Assembly: GCA_022605405.1 (NCBI GenBank)
Contig: JABYQQ010000012.1
Location: 1,488,001 to 1,552,000, forward strand
Source of the DNA: Earliella scabrosa
Lineage: Eukaryota > Basidiomycota > Agaricomycetes > Polyporales > Polyporaceae
DNA: 64,000 nt
Direction: 5' to 3'
A program made the translations under genes and the position numbers. Shown here piece by piece: positions 1-11,648 of the stretch (positions are counted from its first letter, which is position 1; each line of letters begins with the position of its first letter). The notes under the pieces are model-generated. The model made no database searches. It worked only from the letters and a program-made list of their open reading frames with translations, and was not told where the DNA came from.

Positions 1-1506
1 TACGGTCGGGCTTGGTCGAGCCACGAGGCGCTGTGCGATTGCAGTCATCGGCCGTAGACTTGACTGCGTGATACGGTGGGCCGCCGAGCACGATGACGTC
101 GTCGTCATGAACCTCGGCGCGGGTCGTAAAGGGATCTGACGGAACGAAGATGCAGGCGTCGCGGGTCACAGCCTTCATGCAAAGTGATGCACTGTCGGTC
201 ACCACGGATGCACGGTCGTCAGCCTCGGACTTGATCGCACGATGCAGAGCACCGTCGGGCACCTTGTGGGCTTGGACACCAGGCTCGGTCTTCGTCGTGC
301 AAGGCAGCGGACCCTCAAGCATCATGACGGTGTCCTCGTCGGACTCGAGCTTGAGCAGACGGTGTTGCACGCCGTCTAGCGTCATAACGACGTTGTCGTC
401 AGTCTCGTGCTTGCTCGAGCGTGACACAGCAGGGCCGCGTGCGTTGTATCCATTGGGGATCGCAGTCGCATCGTCAGGCTTGATCGGACCTGGGAGGTCG
501 CCATCGATCTCGAGCTTTGCCGCGGCTGTGCCATGTTGTGCGCCATCAAGTAACTTGAGGTGATGGGCAGAGGGCTCGACCTTAGTGGCGTGGTGTGGGG
601 AGGAAGCGTACGCATGAGAGGAGTTGGCGGAGAGAGAAGATGGACCATCGATGATCTCCAGAAATCGGGCGATGAAGGGACGCCGAGACGATGCAGAAGA
701 GCTCGAAGAGCCACTTGGGGGAGCAACGCTCAAGGCTGTGAGCTGCCGCGAGCGGTCCGACGTCCTATTGGTGCCAGCCGAGAAGGACAGGCGAGTTGAC
801 AGGCTGGATAACCTGAAGGGAGATGTCAGTACAGTTCGAGAAGAGAGGACATTGTCTGCTTACGGAGTATTGACATGACCATAGAGATATCCTTCGGCGT
901 CATAATCCGGATTGACGAGCTTCGGCCGGGCACGCTCCACGACGAGGGCTGGGATCTTGATGTTGAGAGGACGTTCTGCTTCGTCGTATGCGTCTGCTTC
1001 GGAAGCCTTGGGACCGACACGGTACGGCCGCGTACCGTGCAGTTTGCTTGTCGCGAGGTTGTTGAAGCCGTTGTCCGAGATACGCAAGTGGGCAAGTGTA
1101 TAACCTGTTGAAGCGACCTCGTCTACCTTGGTGACCGCGAAGGTGAGCAGGTTTCGCGTCTGGTAAATGAGCATGAGCATGAACGCTAGACACCGTACAG
1201 AGACCGATGACGTACCTCAACAGCTTGTCCAGCCCGGCGAAGGCCCTCGTTGATGAGCATGCGCATGACTTCATCGTGCCAGAGAAGCTTCCGAAAGGTC
1301 TTCCTGATCTCTGCACGGCTGCCGAACGAGAAGTGGTTCTCGCAGAGCACTCCGAGCTGCGCAACATCGAGCATGCGCGGCCTGCGAAGGGAGTCGTACT
1401 TGCGCACATCGAGGAGGACGGGGGATATGAACTGTCGAACTATGTCGACATTGGGGAAGGTGGCCGGTATAGCCTTCGCGAGTGCGGTCCGAGTGCGTCC
1501 AATGAA

Positions 1507-1546
1507 CATCAGGAAAAACCCCCCTAGCCAATTAGCGCTAATTGTG
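1507..1546 (+). repeat. Left terminal inverted repeat of the 1.85-kb element
   Basis: Pairs with 3313-3352. The first 18 bases match perfectly; the rest is imperfect. Confidence 0.8.
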
Positions 1547-2854
1547 TTCCATTATCGGACATTGACTGCTACTTGTCTAATATTCTGACCATTATCACGA
1601 CTTGACCGCAGATTAGTGCTATTTGCTTTTTGAGCCTCACAGTTAGAGCCTTGTTGTTGTCATTTGATTGCATATCAACTGTACCAGTAGACAATACATA
1701 CAGAAGGATTGATACTTGAAGACGGCATTGATATGAGTGCCCCATAAGCACTTTGTTCTAGTCTCACTATAACACAATTATGCATTATGTAGTCGGCACC
1801 GGGCGCTACAAGAGGATAATGTTCGAAAATGCTAAGTCCTTTGTTTGTCCATGTTTATTCCAGAGTCCAAGCAACGCGTCAGTTACGGCGCTTATAGACA
1901 CGTCACTTCCCTTCGTCCCTCTTCTACCTCTCTTCTCCTCGACTTTGCTTCCTTCTAGCGGGTACACCTCAGAGCACTCTTTCAACGGCGCGGCGGACTG
2001 GGTGTCGAACGGCATCATTACGGAGCGGGTCAAGTGCGTGGAGGTGAAACGACAAGAGGAGGATGTCGCCATTGGGTTGCCATCTGTAAGTGCTCCGTTC
2101 CTACGCTGTGCTGACTAGCTTGTATTATTCTACGATGTCAACTCGCTTCCTAGCAGGCTGCAGCCATCTGTAGGCCTGACTTGCGCCCCTTCCTGCCACC
2201 CCTCCCTGTCCCTCGAGCCCGCACACGAGATCCCCGTGTTCGACCCCGAGCCACCCTCTCCCAACCTGTCTCGCAGCAACGACGGCCCCGTGCCTGAACC
2301 GATCCCATATCGCGATCGTGCGGCTGCAATGGGCACGGGCAAGGTGTCGATGAGCCAGGTGCGTGCTCTAGCACGAGTTTAAGCGACGACTGTGCCAGCT
2401 GCCATCAGTGCCGCCCCCGAGCTGCTGTCGTCCAGGTAGCAACCGCGCCCAACTTGTGTATGAGGCCTGTATGGTGTAGTTCTTGAACTCGTCGCCCTCC
2501 GAGTTGGAGTCCTCAACGTTCCGGACCTGGCCGCGTCCTCATGTGGTGGGAGGAGAGCGGGCTCCTCGTTGCACGGTGCATGACTGCACACGACCGTCCT
2601 CCCAGCACCTCGACCGCAACTGGACAGCTTCTGGCAAAGGTGAGTATTCTCTCTCCCTCTCTCTCTCCCTCCGTCACACTTGAACATTGACGTGCTGGAT
2701 ATGGTGTAGGTCTATCTTGTGTGACATGTGCTTGCTCCCCGTGTGTGAGCAGCATTGCACCGCTGCACAGGTCAGCACTGTCGGTGTGTCTTTTCTTGGT
2801 CGAGTAGATACTTGTAGATAGTATGGCCTTGTTTCTTGACGCTGATCTACGTGC

Positions 2855-3097
2855 TACACGCCCAGGTGTGCACCGGGCACCCTGGGTATTTGGTCGGAAG
2901 TTATCTGCCGGGGCGGCGCTGGGCATCGAGCAGATATTTAGCAGCCGGCGCTTAGACATCCCTCCAATATCGGTTTGCCCGATATCTGTTTGATGTCTGG
3001 GGCACAACGCTCCAGTATGGAAGCGCCGGTCGGAAGTTATCTGACGACCCAAAATTTCCAGATATCGTAACCGACCCATGGCTCACCTGAGCGTGTA
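2855..3097 (-). mobile_element. MITE, 243-bp family, copy 1 (nested in the 1.85-kb element)
   Basis: It starts TACACGCCCAGGTG and ends CACCTGAGCGTGTA, so the ends are inverted repeats bounded by TA, as in Tc1/mariner-type MITEs. Inside, the motif TCGGAAGTTATCTG occurs twice. It is nearly identical to copy 3 (22616-22858) in the opposite orientation and more diverged from copy 2 (19021-19263). All three copies are exactly 243 bp including the TA pairs. No coding capacity. Confidence 0.85.
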
Positions 3098-3312
3098 AGC
3101 AATATAGTCCCTTTCCTATCTTAACTATGTGCGAATGCGTGAAATCCAACGTCAACTGCATGTCTATCAATCTGTTCATTGTCGGTAATTGTTGAAACAT
3201 TAGTGGCAAATAGCTACTTGTTATCGCAACTTGTGCTAAAATAGCACCCCACCTTTACAAAATGGTTAAAATGATATACTGTGAGATTTAGCTCTATTAT
3301 CAGCTCAATAGC

Positions 3313-3352
3313 AACAATTACCTCTAATCAGCAGGGGGGGTTTTTCCTGATG
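3313..3352 (-). repeat. Right terminal inverted repeat of the 1.85-kb element
   Basis: Inverted partner of 1507-1546. It has seven G where the left end has six C. Confidence 0.8.
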
Positions 3353-4415
3353 AAACCATTAGGGTCGCGATGGAGTCGAAGCTTGAACAGGGAGCGCCAG
3401 TCATCCAGATTGCGGTTGAGCTCGTCATCGGACTGCGCCTCCTGGACCACCGAAATGAGGGCCGGCCCGAGGCGGTACCGCAAGAGGCCAACAGCAGTCT
3501 TCATACCACATTGCGGGAGACCGGCCTGCGTGATGGATGAGAGGCTGTAGCCGGGCGTAATGAGCGGACATACCGTGTCGTGGTCACAACCCGTGAGCAA
3601 AGCCAAAAGGATCATGCTACTCCGCCCGATCCGCGCCTTGTCCAAGATAACCGATGCTCGGTACAGTTCAACGTGGTCGGGGCCGTCGCGGTCAAAGCTG
3701 AAGCTATGAGACGTTAACTACGGCACATGATCCAAGGCGTCGACGGACTACGTACTTGCGGATGACCACATGCGCACCGAACAGGAATGCATCGCTGTCA
3801 TCGGTCATGACCGCGTCAATGATACCAAGCGCATTCAAAGCAGCAAGCTCAGCCTCGGCCTCGCCTGCCGCCTGAGTTCAAAGTAGCTGTTAGTCAGGGG
3901 CGGTGCTGCAACGGGAATGGACACGACGTACCACAAGCCATGGAAAGCCAAATGCCGCCGCGATTCTCCGCATTCCATCTTCAAGCCAATGCGGAGTCTT
4001 CTTTACTTTTTTGCCACGTTTGACTGAGGGACGTTCTTGGCCATCGGCAACGAAGACAAGGTGGATGGAGCGCTCAGCGAGCATGGAAACCCGATAGAGG
4101 AACATCCTGAGCTCCGGATTCTCCCCCGACTGGACGTGGCCGACGGCGAAGGTGTGTTGGAATTGACGCATCCAGATGCTATGCGTCGGAGGGGTCAGCG
4201 GTGTGCGAGGCCAGATGATACATCAACATACCTCACGTCGACCCCGATGCAATACAGGCGGTCACTATGCCGCTTGAACCCCTCGCGAATGCTCAGCGTC
4301 CTGAGTGAAGGCCGCTCAACAGCCGCCTCAACGACCTGGACACCGGTATGGGCTTGGTGTGGCGAGACAGGAGACGGGAGGTAGGACGCACTTTCCAAAA
4401 GTTCTTGACTCCCAT

Positions 4416-6154
4416 CCTGGTTAAATGAGGATAGGCCGAGGTCGAACGACGTCCTGATAGCTTGAGGGTGGTAAGCTGGCAGATGTAGACGATATCGAGA
4501 GTGTGGGTTTGCGAGCAGAGCAAAGGCGGTGGTGAGAGATGGAGGAGAGAGCTGAGCAGGAGCGGATGCGGCGGACAGCGCGTAGACATAGCGGGAGAGG
4601 GCCATGACCGTAGGACTGTAAACGCGGGGGACTGTAAAGCTCGAGGGGTCCAGGGAGCTGCTCGCCCATGACCACTGTCGCAACAGTGGGGAGACCCCCA
4701 TACCGCAGCCGGCTGATGACCGCAAACTTTACAGTCCCCTGTGGGAAAGTGACAGTCCTCTCGGCAGGACGGCTTCCAAGGCGCTTCACGGACTCTCCGG
4801 AGCAGAGTCCAGGCGTCGGCGTCAGCCTCGTATCCTCTCACCATTCTCTGTACTGGCGGGCAGCTGGGACAACCTCACAACATCTCTCTCCGGTTCTGCT
4901 GCCATCGCCACCTCCGTAGATCACCGCAACAAGGCGTAAGACGGGACGTGCCGCCAGGACTCATGGATTAACCTCTGGGATCAAGGTGAGTGACTCTGAT
5001 CCTCGTTCTCGTTTCCTGCCCAGTTGCCATGGCGAGACACAGACAGTCAGGCGGGTGCGCATGCATTCCATGTATATATTCTGTCGCCGTAGTCAATCCC
5101 AATGCTACATGAGTTTACGACGCCACAAAGCCCCGTTACTGCGTTACATGCCACACAGGCATACACCACTCTCCCGTCGCCCGATCAGCGCTCAGCGCGC
5201 AGCCTGCTCAGGTCGAGCTCGTATCTGGGGACCGGGGGTCCTTCTCCGCCGGCCGGACGCCTCGCTTGGCGACGGCGAAGGACTCGCATGCCGCTTACAT
5301 CAGCTACCCGGAGGACAGTCAATTAAGTAAGATGGTCCCAGCCCGGCTTCCTGTTGGTGGGCGAAAGCGATGCCGGGATAGCCGGTCCGGGCCGGAATGG
5401 ACACCCCGATGCTCACGGGCGCTAATATTGAAGACCTTCTCCTGGCCTCCTCCATGCACACCAACGACTATGCTATCATGCATCCGTCTGCGTGTTTGCA
5501 GGTGCGATCCCGTTACAACATGTGACAACCGTTAGCCTCTATGGTGTTTCCCCTCTCAGAAACGGTGACCTCCTCCTCACTACTAGTGCCAGTGGTGAAT
5601 AGTGCTCATCCGAGTCAGCGAGTGCCCGACCTCCGGAAGGCTCCATACCGTCGTTAGCCTGCCACACGCACATCAGCTCCGACTCATACGCTCGTGGTAT
5701 ATGTTAGAAAGGTCCACTTGAAAAGGCTTTCAAGCTACATTCTAGTGCGATGCAGGTATGTAGCTCACGACTGCCACGTAGCCTTCAATGGAATCAACTA
5801 GCGGTCACTGGCAAGACATATAGACAACGAAAGCCAAACGTGAGAGTTCTGCTCGTTGAGGGTAGAATTTATACTGATTTACAACGTCAAGAAGGCTTTT
5901 AAGTAGGTCAACGCGGTTCAAAGCATGCCCTTGCTGCGGCTTGAGGGACACGCGGAGTGCTGAGCCGCCACTCTGACTCTACTGTGCATTGTGGATCTTT
6001 CAACGGAACATCTTCTTTGTCATTCGATACAATCTCCTAAACTCGCCAACACTTAGTATCACGACGACGTTCTAACTAACACCTCTTCAGTCATACATCT
6101 CGGGTCTCGCTCTTCGGTACGTCCTAGTCTTCTTATGCGATTGGGCCGCTTCGC
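4416..6154. other. Intergenic, upstream of the XPG/PIN gene and downstream of secreted protein A
   Basis: Short overlapping open frames occur on both strands, but none shows a domain, a plausible intron pattern or a paralogue in the window. The part next to 4415 should hold the promoter of the XPG/PIN gene. No repeat or RNA gene was seen. Confidence 0.5.
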
Positions 6155-6692
6155 TTAGATCGGGAGGTCGGACAGGACGTCTGGCATGCAGACCTATGAC
6201 GAAGCGCATGTTAACAGTTATCGTCAAGTCAAAGAGGCAAGATACGCACTCCGTCGATGCCAGCAAGAGCGCCAGTCAGTATGCCCAACAGCTCAGGAAG
6301 CATCGGCAAGGGCAAGCCCGCAGCCAAGGGCAACACCATGCCCAAGACGGCAGTGGGGCTCAAGCACATGCCCCCGGAGCCGCAGTCGCGGTCAGCCGTG
6401 CAAGAACCGAGGAGGTTGCCGGGGAGAGCAGCTTCAGTGTCAGCGACGGCGCAGACCTACGACAGTGGTGAGTAGGGAGTGTATCGCGTCGTGGAAGGTG
6501 ACTCACGCCCATGTCCGGCAACACAGAGGTGGTGACTGCAACGCAGTCCTTGTCGGCGCCGCACACCGCAGGATTGCCCGTAAGGCAGAGCTGCGTAGGA
6601 GCGGTGTCGCGAGTCACAGGGACGAGGCTTGCAGTGACAACGCCAGCTTGGATGGCGGCGAGCGCGACCTTGAAGACAGCGGAGAAGCGCAT
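6155..6692 (-). CDS. Small secreted cysteine-rich protein, family member A
   Basis: Exons 6507-6692, 6250-6456 and 6155-6193, all phase 0, give 143 residues. The start is the ATG of MRFSAVF, aligned with the three paralogues; an ATG two codons upstream is possible. Residues 1-23 form a signal peptide ending near VVTAS. Eight cysteines follow: CLTGNPAVC, DKDC, VC, SC, RDCGSGGMC and a last VC in the small 3' exon. Between cysteines 7 and 8 lies a hydrophobic segment rich in Leu, Pro and Ala, where paralogues B-D have Leu/Gly repeats. There are no CC doublets, so it is not a hydrophobin. Function unknown; secretion is inferred. It is the most diverged member and keeps the family intron positions. 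Confidence 0.75.
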
Positions 6693-6825
6693 GTTCACGA
6701 AGACTGGATTGACCTATGGGTGAGTCTTAACGATGAGGACCAGAGCTGGATAGTCGCTCACGATGCTGCTTGACAAGAGAGTAGAGCGGGGAAGCTGCTG
6801 CTGCTGTTCGTGCTGGGCCGCAGGG

Positions 6826-6833
6826 TTTATATG
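6826..6833 (-). promoter_or_regulatory. Probable TATA box of member A
   Basis: The minus strand reads CATATAAACC, about 135 bases upstream of the ATG. A probable 5' UTR intron lies between: donor GTGAGCGAC near 6762, acceptor CCATAG near 6715. Confidence 0.45.
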
Positions 6834-6839
6834 CGGTTT

Positions 6840-8017
6840 GGGATGTCGATGATGACATACTCGAGCTCAGCTTTTTGCGCGAGTGTTTTGCACGACAACC
6901 AATAGAGATACGGGTTGGTCAGTGGTCTGCGTCTCGCCTTCATTTGCTGAAGTTCTGTCAAAGAGCCTACGCGTCCGCATGCACAGGATGTCAGGATCAC
7001 TCGAGAATAGCATCGTAGTGTGGTACGTCATCTCAACCACCCGCAGTGCTGTCCATACTTACTTCAGGACATGATTTTAGCTTAATCTTTGCCCGAAATA
7101 CGATAGGTCTCGCCGACGGTTCGTGCATCAGCTGATAAAACATAGCGTAAATACTCTGGTGGGACATCCCCGCGGGCCAGCGGCCAAGAAGTGGTTGCCA
7201 GAACAAACCTTGCTAGTAAGTAGTCACGCGATTGTGCATCTACAGTATCGTGCCCGGAGACCTTCATACGTCAATATCGTGGTTCTCAAGTGGTGAGTCT
7301 TCGTTGCGGACGTCTGTCTATCTCGTCCTGAACCAACTACCATTTCCAGCATCCGTCTCGCCAGGTACGTCCTTGCCGTCCTTCAGCTTCTGCGCTTGGC
7401 ACGCGGCTTGTTATTGGCCGTCTCCGGCTTTACCGAATTACTCTGACACAACTCTACTATCGTCGAACCCAGAAAACTTCCAACAGTAACTCGACTACCT
7501 CGTTGGATGCCGTTGTATTCGGACATACCTTGTTTAACACCTCGCTTCTCAGGTTCTCGGTAGACGGATGTCCGCATGTCATCGCCTCTTCCCAACCCGT
7601 CCGAAGGTTGTGCAAAACACGATGGGTATGGCCATGGCACTGTGCATGACATACCCATATGCGCAGTTCGGGGCATTTTACACATATTCGATCATTACGA
7701 TGGAATTGTCGAATCCGGGATGTCCCGATGGACATACTGACCCCACGGTGCATTCACTCTGCTTCAATAAGCCAGCGACGGGTAATCCATGCGCGCATTT
7801 GCAGCATCTCAACACGTTTCTATGTATCAACCATAACTGACATAAACCTTCGGAACAGTGGGACATCGACATCCACGTTCCCAGTACAGGACTCGGAATC
7901 AACAGCTTCTACATATATCTCAGAAATCTCAATTTCACAGTAGGTCTCAAACGGTGTAAAACGCTGACAAGGTGAACCTATGGACTGGTCACTTGCGTCT
8001 ACAGTGAGAGCTGTCGC
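6840..8017. other. Intergenic spacer between members A and B
   Basis: Only short, unsupported open frames. No repeat, RNA gene or transposon end was recognised. Confidence 0.5.
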
Positions 8018-8670
8018 TCACTGCGCCAACAGGCAGAGCTGATATATACCGATCAGTATGGCGGTCAGGCAATGATCACCAGTAGGGCATACTCACCGGT
8101 TCAGTCACAAGGTCACCAAGTATGGGCGTGAGCGCCCCGCCGAGGCCGGTGCCATTGAGCAAGCCTCCAAGCACGCCCCCCAGCACGCTTCCGAGCCCCC
8201 CAGTACTACCACCTAGCACACCACCCAGCAAGGTGGTCAAAATTCCAACGACGCTGCTGAGCCCAGGACCGATCAGGGGCACGTCGCCAACAAGGCTTGT
8301 GATGAGACTGAGGATGGCGTCGATAGCGTCCGGGGTCGCGGCGCATGCTAGACCCGCCGGACAGCCATTGGCGGGGCAGGGGGCAGCGAAAGCTGTCGCG
8401 ATGTCTGCGTCAGGCGACTTGCAAAGCTGTGCGTAACATGGTGAGCATTGCAGTCACGCATCCGCCGTTCCATCGCATAGAACTCACCCCCAGCGTCGGG
8501 ACAACCGAGTTAGGTGCGGCGACGCACTCAATGCCGGCGCCGCACGTCGTCGAGTCCGTCGTGAAGCAAGCTGTAGCAGCGTCGTTCTGACGCTTGCCGA
8601 GGACGCTAGCAGTGACGACGCCGGCCTGGACGACGGCGAATGCGACGGCGAAGAAAGCAGTGAAACGCAT
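8018..8670 (-). CDS. Small secreted cysteine-rich protein with Leu/Gly-rich tail, member B
   Basis: Exons 8488-8670, 8097-8426 and 8018-8038, all phase 0, give 177 residues. A signal peptide (MRFTAFFAVAFAVVQAG) is followed by a dibasic KR at VLGKRQND, a likely Kex2 site. Eight cysteines: ACFTTDSTTC, IEC, LC, APC, NGC, LAC and the final LCLLAQ in a 21-base last exon. The tail before the last exon is hydrophobic with repeats such as LLGGVLGG. One GVLGGLL block and several SVLGG-like units suggest growth by slippage. It matches C and D around CGxGxxCVxAPNSVVPTLG. Not a hydrophobin (no CC pairs). Function unknown; a secreted, possibly membrane- or surface-seeking peptide is an inference. Confidence 0.82.
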
Positions 8671-8724
8671 GGTGAAGACTAGAATGGGGTTAGTGGGAAC
8701 TGCATACTCGACTACTGAGTGGTA

Positions 8725-8808
8725 TCGCTCACGTTCTTGTCAGTGAAGAGCTGAGTTGCTGCGACTCGGAGTGCTGCTGTCCTCGCCCTCATTGTGCTCC
8801 TTCTTATA
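8725..8808 (-). promoter_or_regulatory. TATA box and conserved 5' UTR splice donor of member B
   Basis: The minus strand has CGTATAAG at about 8802-8809 and then ACAAGAACGTGAGCGAT, where GTGAGC is the donor of a probable 5' UTR intron. The same sequence precedes member C, and a close variant precedes D. Confidence 0.45.
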
Positions 8809-8809
8809 C

Positions 8810-11648
8810 GTTCTGCTCTAGAGCTGAGAATTTTTGAGCGCGTCGGCCGACTCGTATGCTCCTGTGACTGTCGTGGGGCTCTCGACGGGCGACACAATTC
8901 TGTGTCCAGTGATGGACGGATCTGTTGAACAACTTCGTTGTCTCTCACAGCTGACCAAACTCATGTCACTCAGTCTATGTCCACATGGAGGCAGACACCG
9001 GACGCTGACCCTCACGTCTGATGCGGTCAGTGAAGGATTGTGTTGTGCGTATACTCTTCCGCGTGTCCCCGGCTTCCACTGAATGTCCAACATATGTTAT
9101 AGCGACATTCCACTCTGACACAGCAGCTTCATAGACCTATGGCGGCGACGATTTATTCCCTCGCATGAGAGAATTCTGTGACTTGGGGCATAGCCCGAAA
9201 CGAGTAGAAGATCGTCTGTCGACTAACACAAAAATCAACGATATCCACATCCCTCAACCCCGGGCGAATATAACTGACTGGGTCTTTGACGCAAGTACAC
9301 TCGCTAGTGATTACTCTACGACCATTTGAGCTAACCGGATTGCCAGTCAATTTACTGCTCGCTTTCAGTATGATCATTCCGACAGGGTAAGAACAAACCT
9401 GTCTCTCTGGGATGCTGAAATCTGACACTAGTACCAGGTAATGTTTTCGGACCTGACAAGCTGATGCACGCATAACTTTTGTGCTATCGTCCAGCGTGTA
9501 CCTTGCCCTCATCATCATGTCATGGATGGACACCATGATCTTCTGCTCGGCTTGCCGCTTGTTGAATTTCACAATTGCTGAATGCACCCGCCAAACCGAC
9601 ACTCACGAGACACCTGGTATCACACCCAACTGTCCTAGGGCGTAGCCTATTTGTCATTACGCGCGTAAGTGGCGGCCAACCGCTGACAAGGTAGGAATCC
9701 CAGAACCTGGCAAGTACGCCAGCACGCCGGCGCATCATCCAGTCGCCCTCTCAGGTCTATTTTTTGCCCAGCATTGTGAGTACCAGGGGCTGGGAGGTGC
9801 GCAGTGATTTGGTCTGACCCTAGCCGCGATGAGAACGGTCCTCCATGCTTGTCTGACACGACCGAATGTAGGCAGGAGCTCGGATGCACTCAGAATTGGC
9901 AATATTCAGACTCAGAGTACCGAAAGCTGGCGTTCTTTAGTCGGGAGTCGAGGTGCCGACGTCATCACGATAAGCACATCCAACGATTGCTTACAACTTG
10001 AAGATGAAGCATTTACACGAAGATGCACTTTTATGGTGACTTCTCATCTTCTGACGTAGCTGACGCACACGCACCTAACCCTATACTGGCTCGCTATAGC
10101 GTTTCGTTCTTTCAAGTTGTTCCTCGGAACCATCGCCGACGGCACTCCGACCATTCCCATTCTCAGTCATCTCCTGTGAGCGTCGAGTATGTAGCATTTC
10201 AGGTTCGATATCTTTCCCTCAGTGTGCAGCCGCCCCGCGACCTGTGCGACTCCAGGTCCTATACGTCCGTTAACCATCCGATCGGGATGCGCGGAGCCTT
10301 CCAGTATCGGCCGCGCCGCAGAAGCACGCACAGGTACCCACGGAGTCGCTCACACGAGTGTCCGAACCTCCCTTGTACCTGAAGAAGATAAGGCGAGCTT
10401 CACGGATCTCTCCCCTGGACGGCACGCCTCAAGCCGTACATGTGATGACGTTGTCCAACTTGAGACCTTAGGCCTGAGGTTCGGCATGGCTCCACGCCGG
10501 CCCGCATCCTCCCATCAGTTGAAGGGAGCTTGAGGTCCCGGGAGCCAGGCTCTCCGTGTGCATGATGAGAGAGGTGCGGTTCATCTCCGCACCGTCTTCG
10601 TTAGTTGTAAGCCTGACATTCGGACTAGACGTCGAACCAGTGGACAGAACGGCTACAGTGGGCATTCGTACAGGGGGTGTTCGAAACGAGACATGTAACC
10701 AGCAATAGCCGGGACTGAGGACGTGGGGGCGTGCAGCGGCAACTTCAGCTTGTGCTCTAAGCATGCCACACACCCAATATTGAATCTGCGTAGATTCGTT
10801 CAGTGTGAGCTCACAAATTCTATCACGATCATTGACTCTGTACTACCACCGTGACAGCCTCTCACCCGTCCTCCAAGTGACTCAAGCGGGTTGTAGGATA
10901 ACGGCTGTGCTGGACTAGTGCTCAAATTGCTGCTGTACGGTTCGGGTCAGTGTGCACACGCACCCAGTGATACCGCTCTTTGACGGCACTCTACCGGTAC
11001 TGCAAGGAAAGGCGACACATGGGGTCCTCCACGGATGAGACCGAGGTGCCAGGGGTACCGTGGGCTCAAATTGCCACACGAAGGCCCACGTGGGAGACAC
11101 AGCCTCAGTACTCTGAGCTCAAGCTTGGTGGCAAGGGTCGTTCATCATCATGATGTTTCTTCAGACATACCGCCTCCGAGTACTCCCCTATGATAACCAG
11201 CCAGGGACCTCGAGTATATGAAAGCTGTGCAAACAGTCTTACTGCGGGAGACATCCACGGCACGGCGAACATCGAAGGAACATAGATGATTTGTACCATC
11301 ATCAGCAGAGAAGAGGTAGCTGGGCGTTGCTTCAGTATTCCGTTAAAGAGGTATGTCAATGATGAATTCCTACTTCCACTTCGATGCTCAGAGATGCCTT
11401 GAGTCACTCCACTCTCTGCAGTTCATGTCGGGCCTGCTCACACAACTCCTCATGCAGTATACATTCATTGCCATGTCGTCTCAAACTCGTTACAACAGGA
11501 CGCAGAATCAGCAGGCGGCTGAATCGACATCCCAGACACGCTAGACATTCTGATCCTAACCTCATGTTCCAGTACACTCTGCAAATCAAAGATAGGCTAG
11601 CCAGGTGATCGCTCCCGAGTTCGTGTATTGGACGGCCGAGACCGTCTC
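8810..11648. other. Gene-poor spacer between members B and C
   Basis: About 2.8 kb. The longest frame (9153-9602, minus) has no domain, signal or intron pattern and was rejected. Nothing else recognisable. Confidence 0.5.

Larger units (their letters stand above)
1507..3352. mobile_element. 1.85-kb non-autonomous element with terminal inverted repeats, inserted in the XPG/PIN gene
   Basis: The two ends are inverted copies: 1507-1524 reads CATCAGGAAAAACCCCCC and the complement of 3352 back to 3334 reads the same with one extra C. Similarity continues imperfectly for about 40 bases (AATTAGCGCTAATTG against GATTAGAGGTAATTG). The target duplication is at least AA, and ATGAA occurs at both junctions, so its exact length (2-5 bp) is ambiguous. 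No transposase-like reading frame is visible inside, so it must depend on an enzyme made elsewhere. It carries a CT-rich stretch (2640-2672) and a nested MITE at 2855-3097. The superfamily is not recognised. Confidence 0.8.
1..4415 (-). pseudogene. XPG/PIN-type nuclease-like gene interrupted by a transposon; 3' end off the window
   Basis: Exons read on the minus strand: 4392-4415, 4232-4335, 3932-4178, 3756-3871, 3574-3703, 3353-3525 plus 1216-1506 (one exon split by the insertion), 864-1159, and 812 to the left edge. The product starts MGVKNFWK, then has the XPG N-region (IGVDVSIW, GENPELR, FVADGQERP), the XPG I-region with acidic motifs GEAEAE and MTDDSDAF, and the helix-hairpin-helix-like AGLPQCGMKTA. 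This is the Rad2/XPG/GEN1 fold, a metal-dependent structure-selective nuclease; in Agaricomycetes it is an expanded 'PIN domain-like' family. The tail at 1-560 is acidic with imperfect repeats (LLKLESDEDTVMM, AIKSEADD). All acidic motifs are present, but the element at 1507-3352 adds an in-frame stop shortly after the break. Removing the element and one duplicated copy restores the frame, so the break is recent. Which DNA structure it cuts cannot be told. Confidence 0.85.

Noticed and set aside
1507..3352. Reading the 1.85-kb insert as a long intron
   Set aside because: Its ends are inverted repeats with duplicated flanks, not splice sites, and all other introns here are short.
9153..9602. 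149-codon frame on the minus strand
   Set aside because: No domain, signal, codon bias or paralogue; likely chance in a gene-poor spacer.
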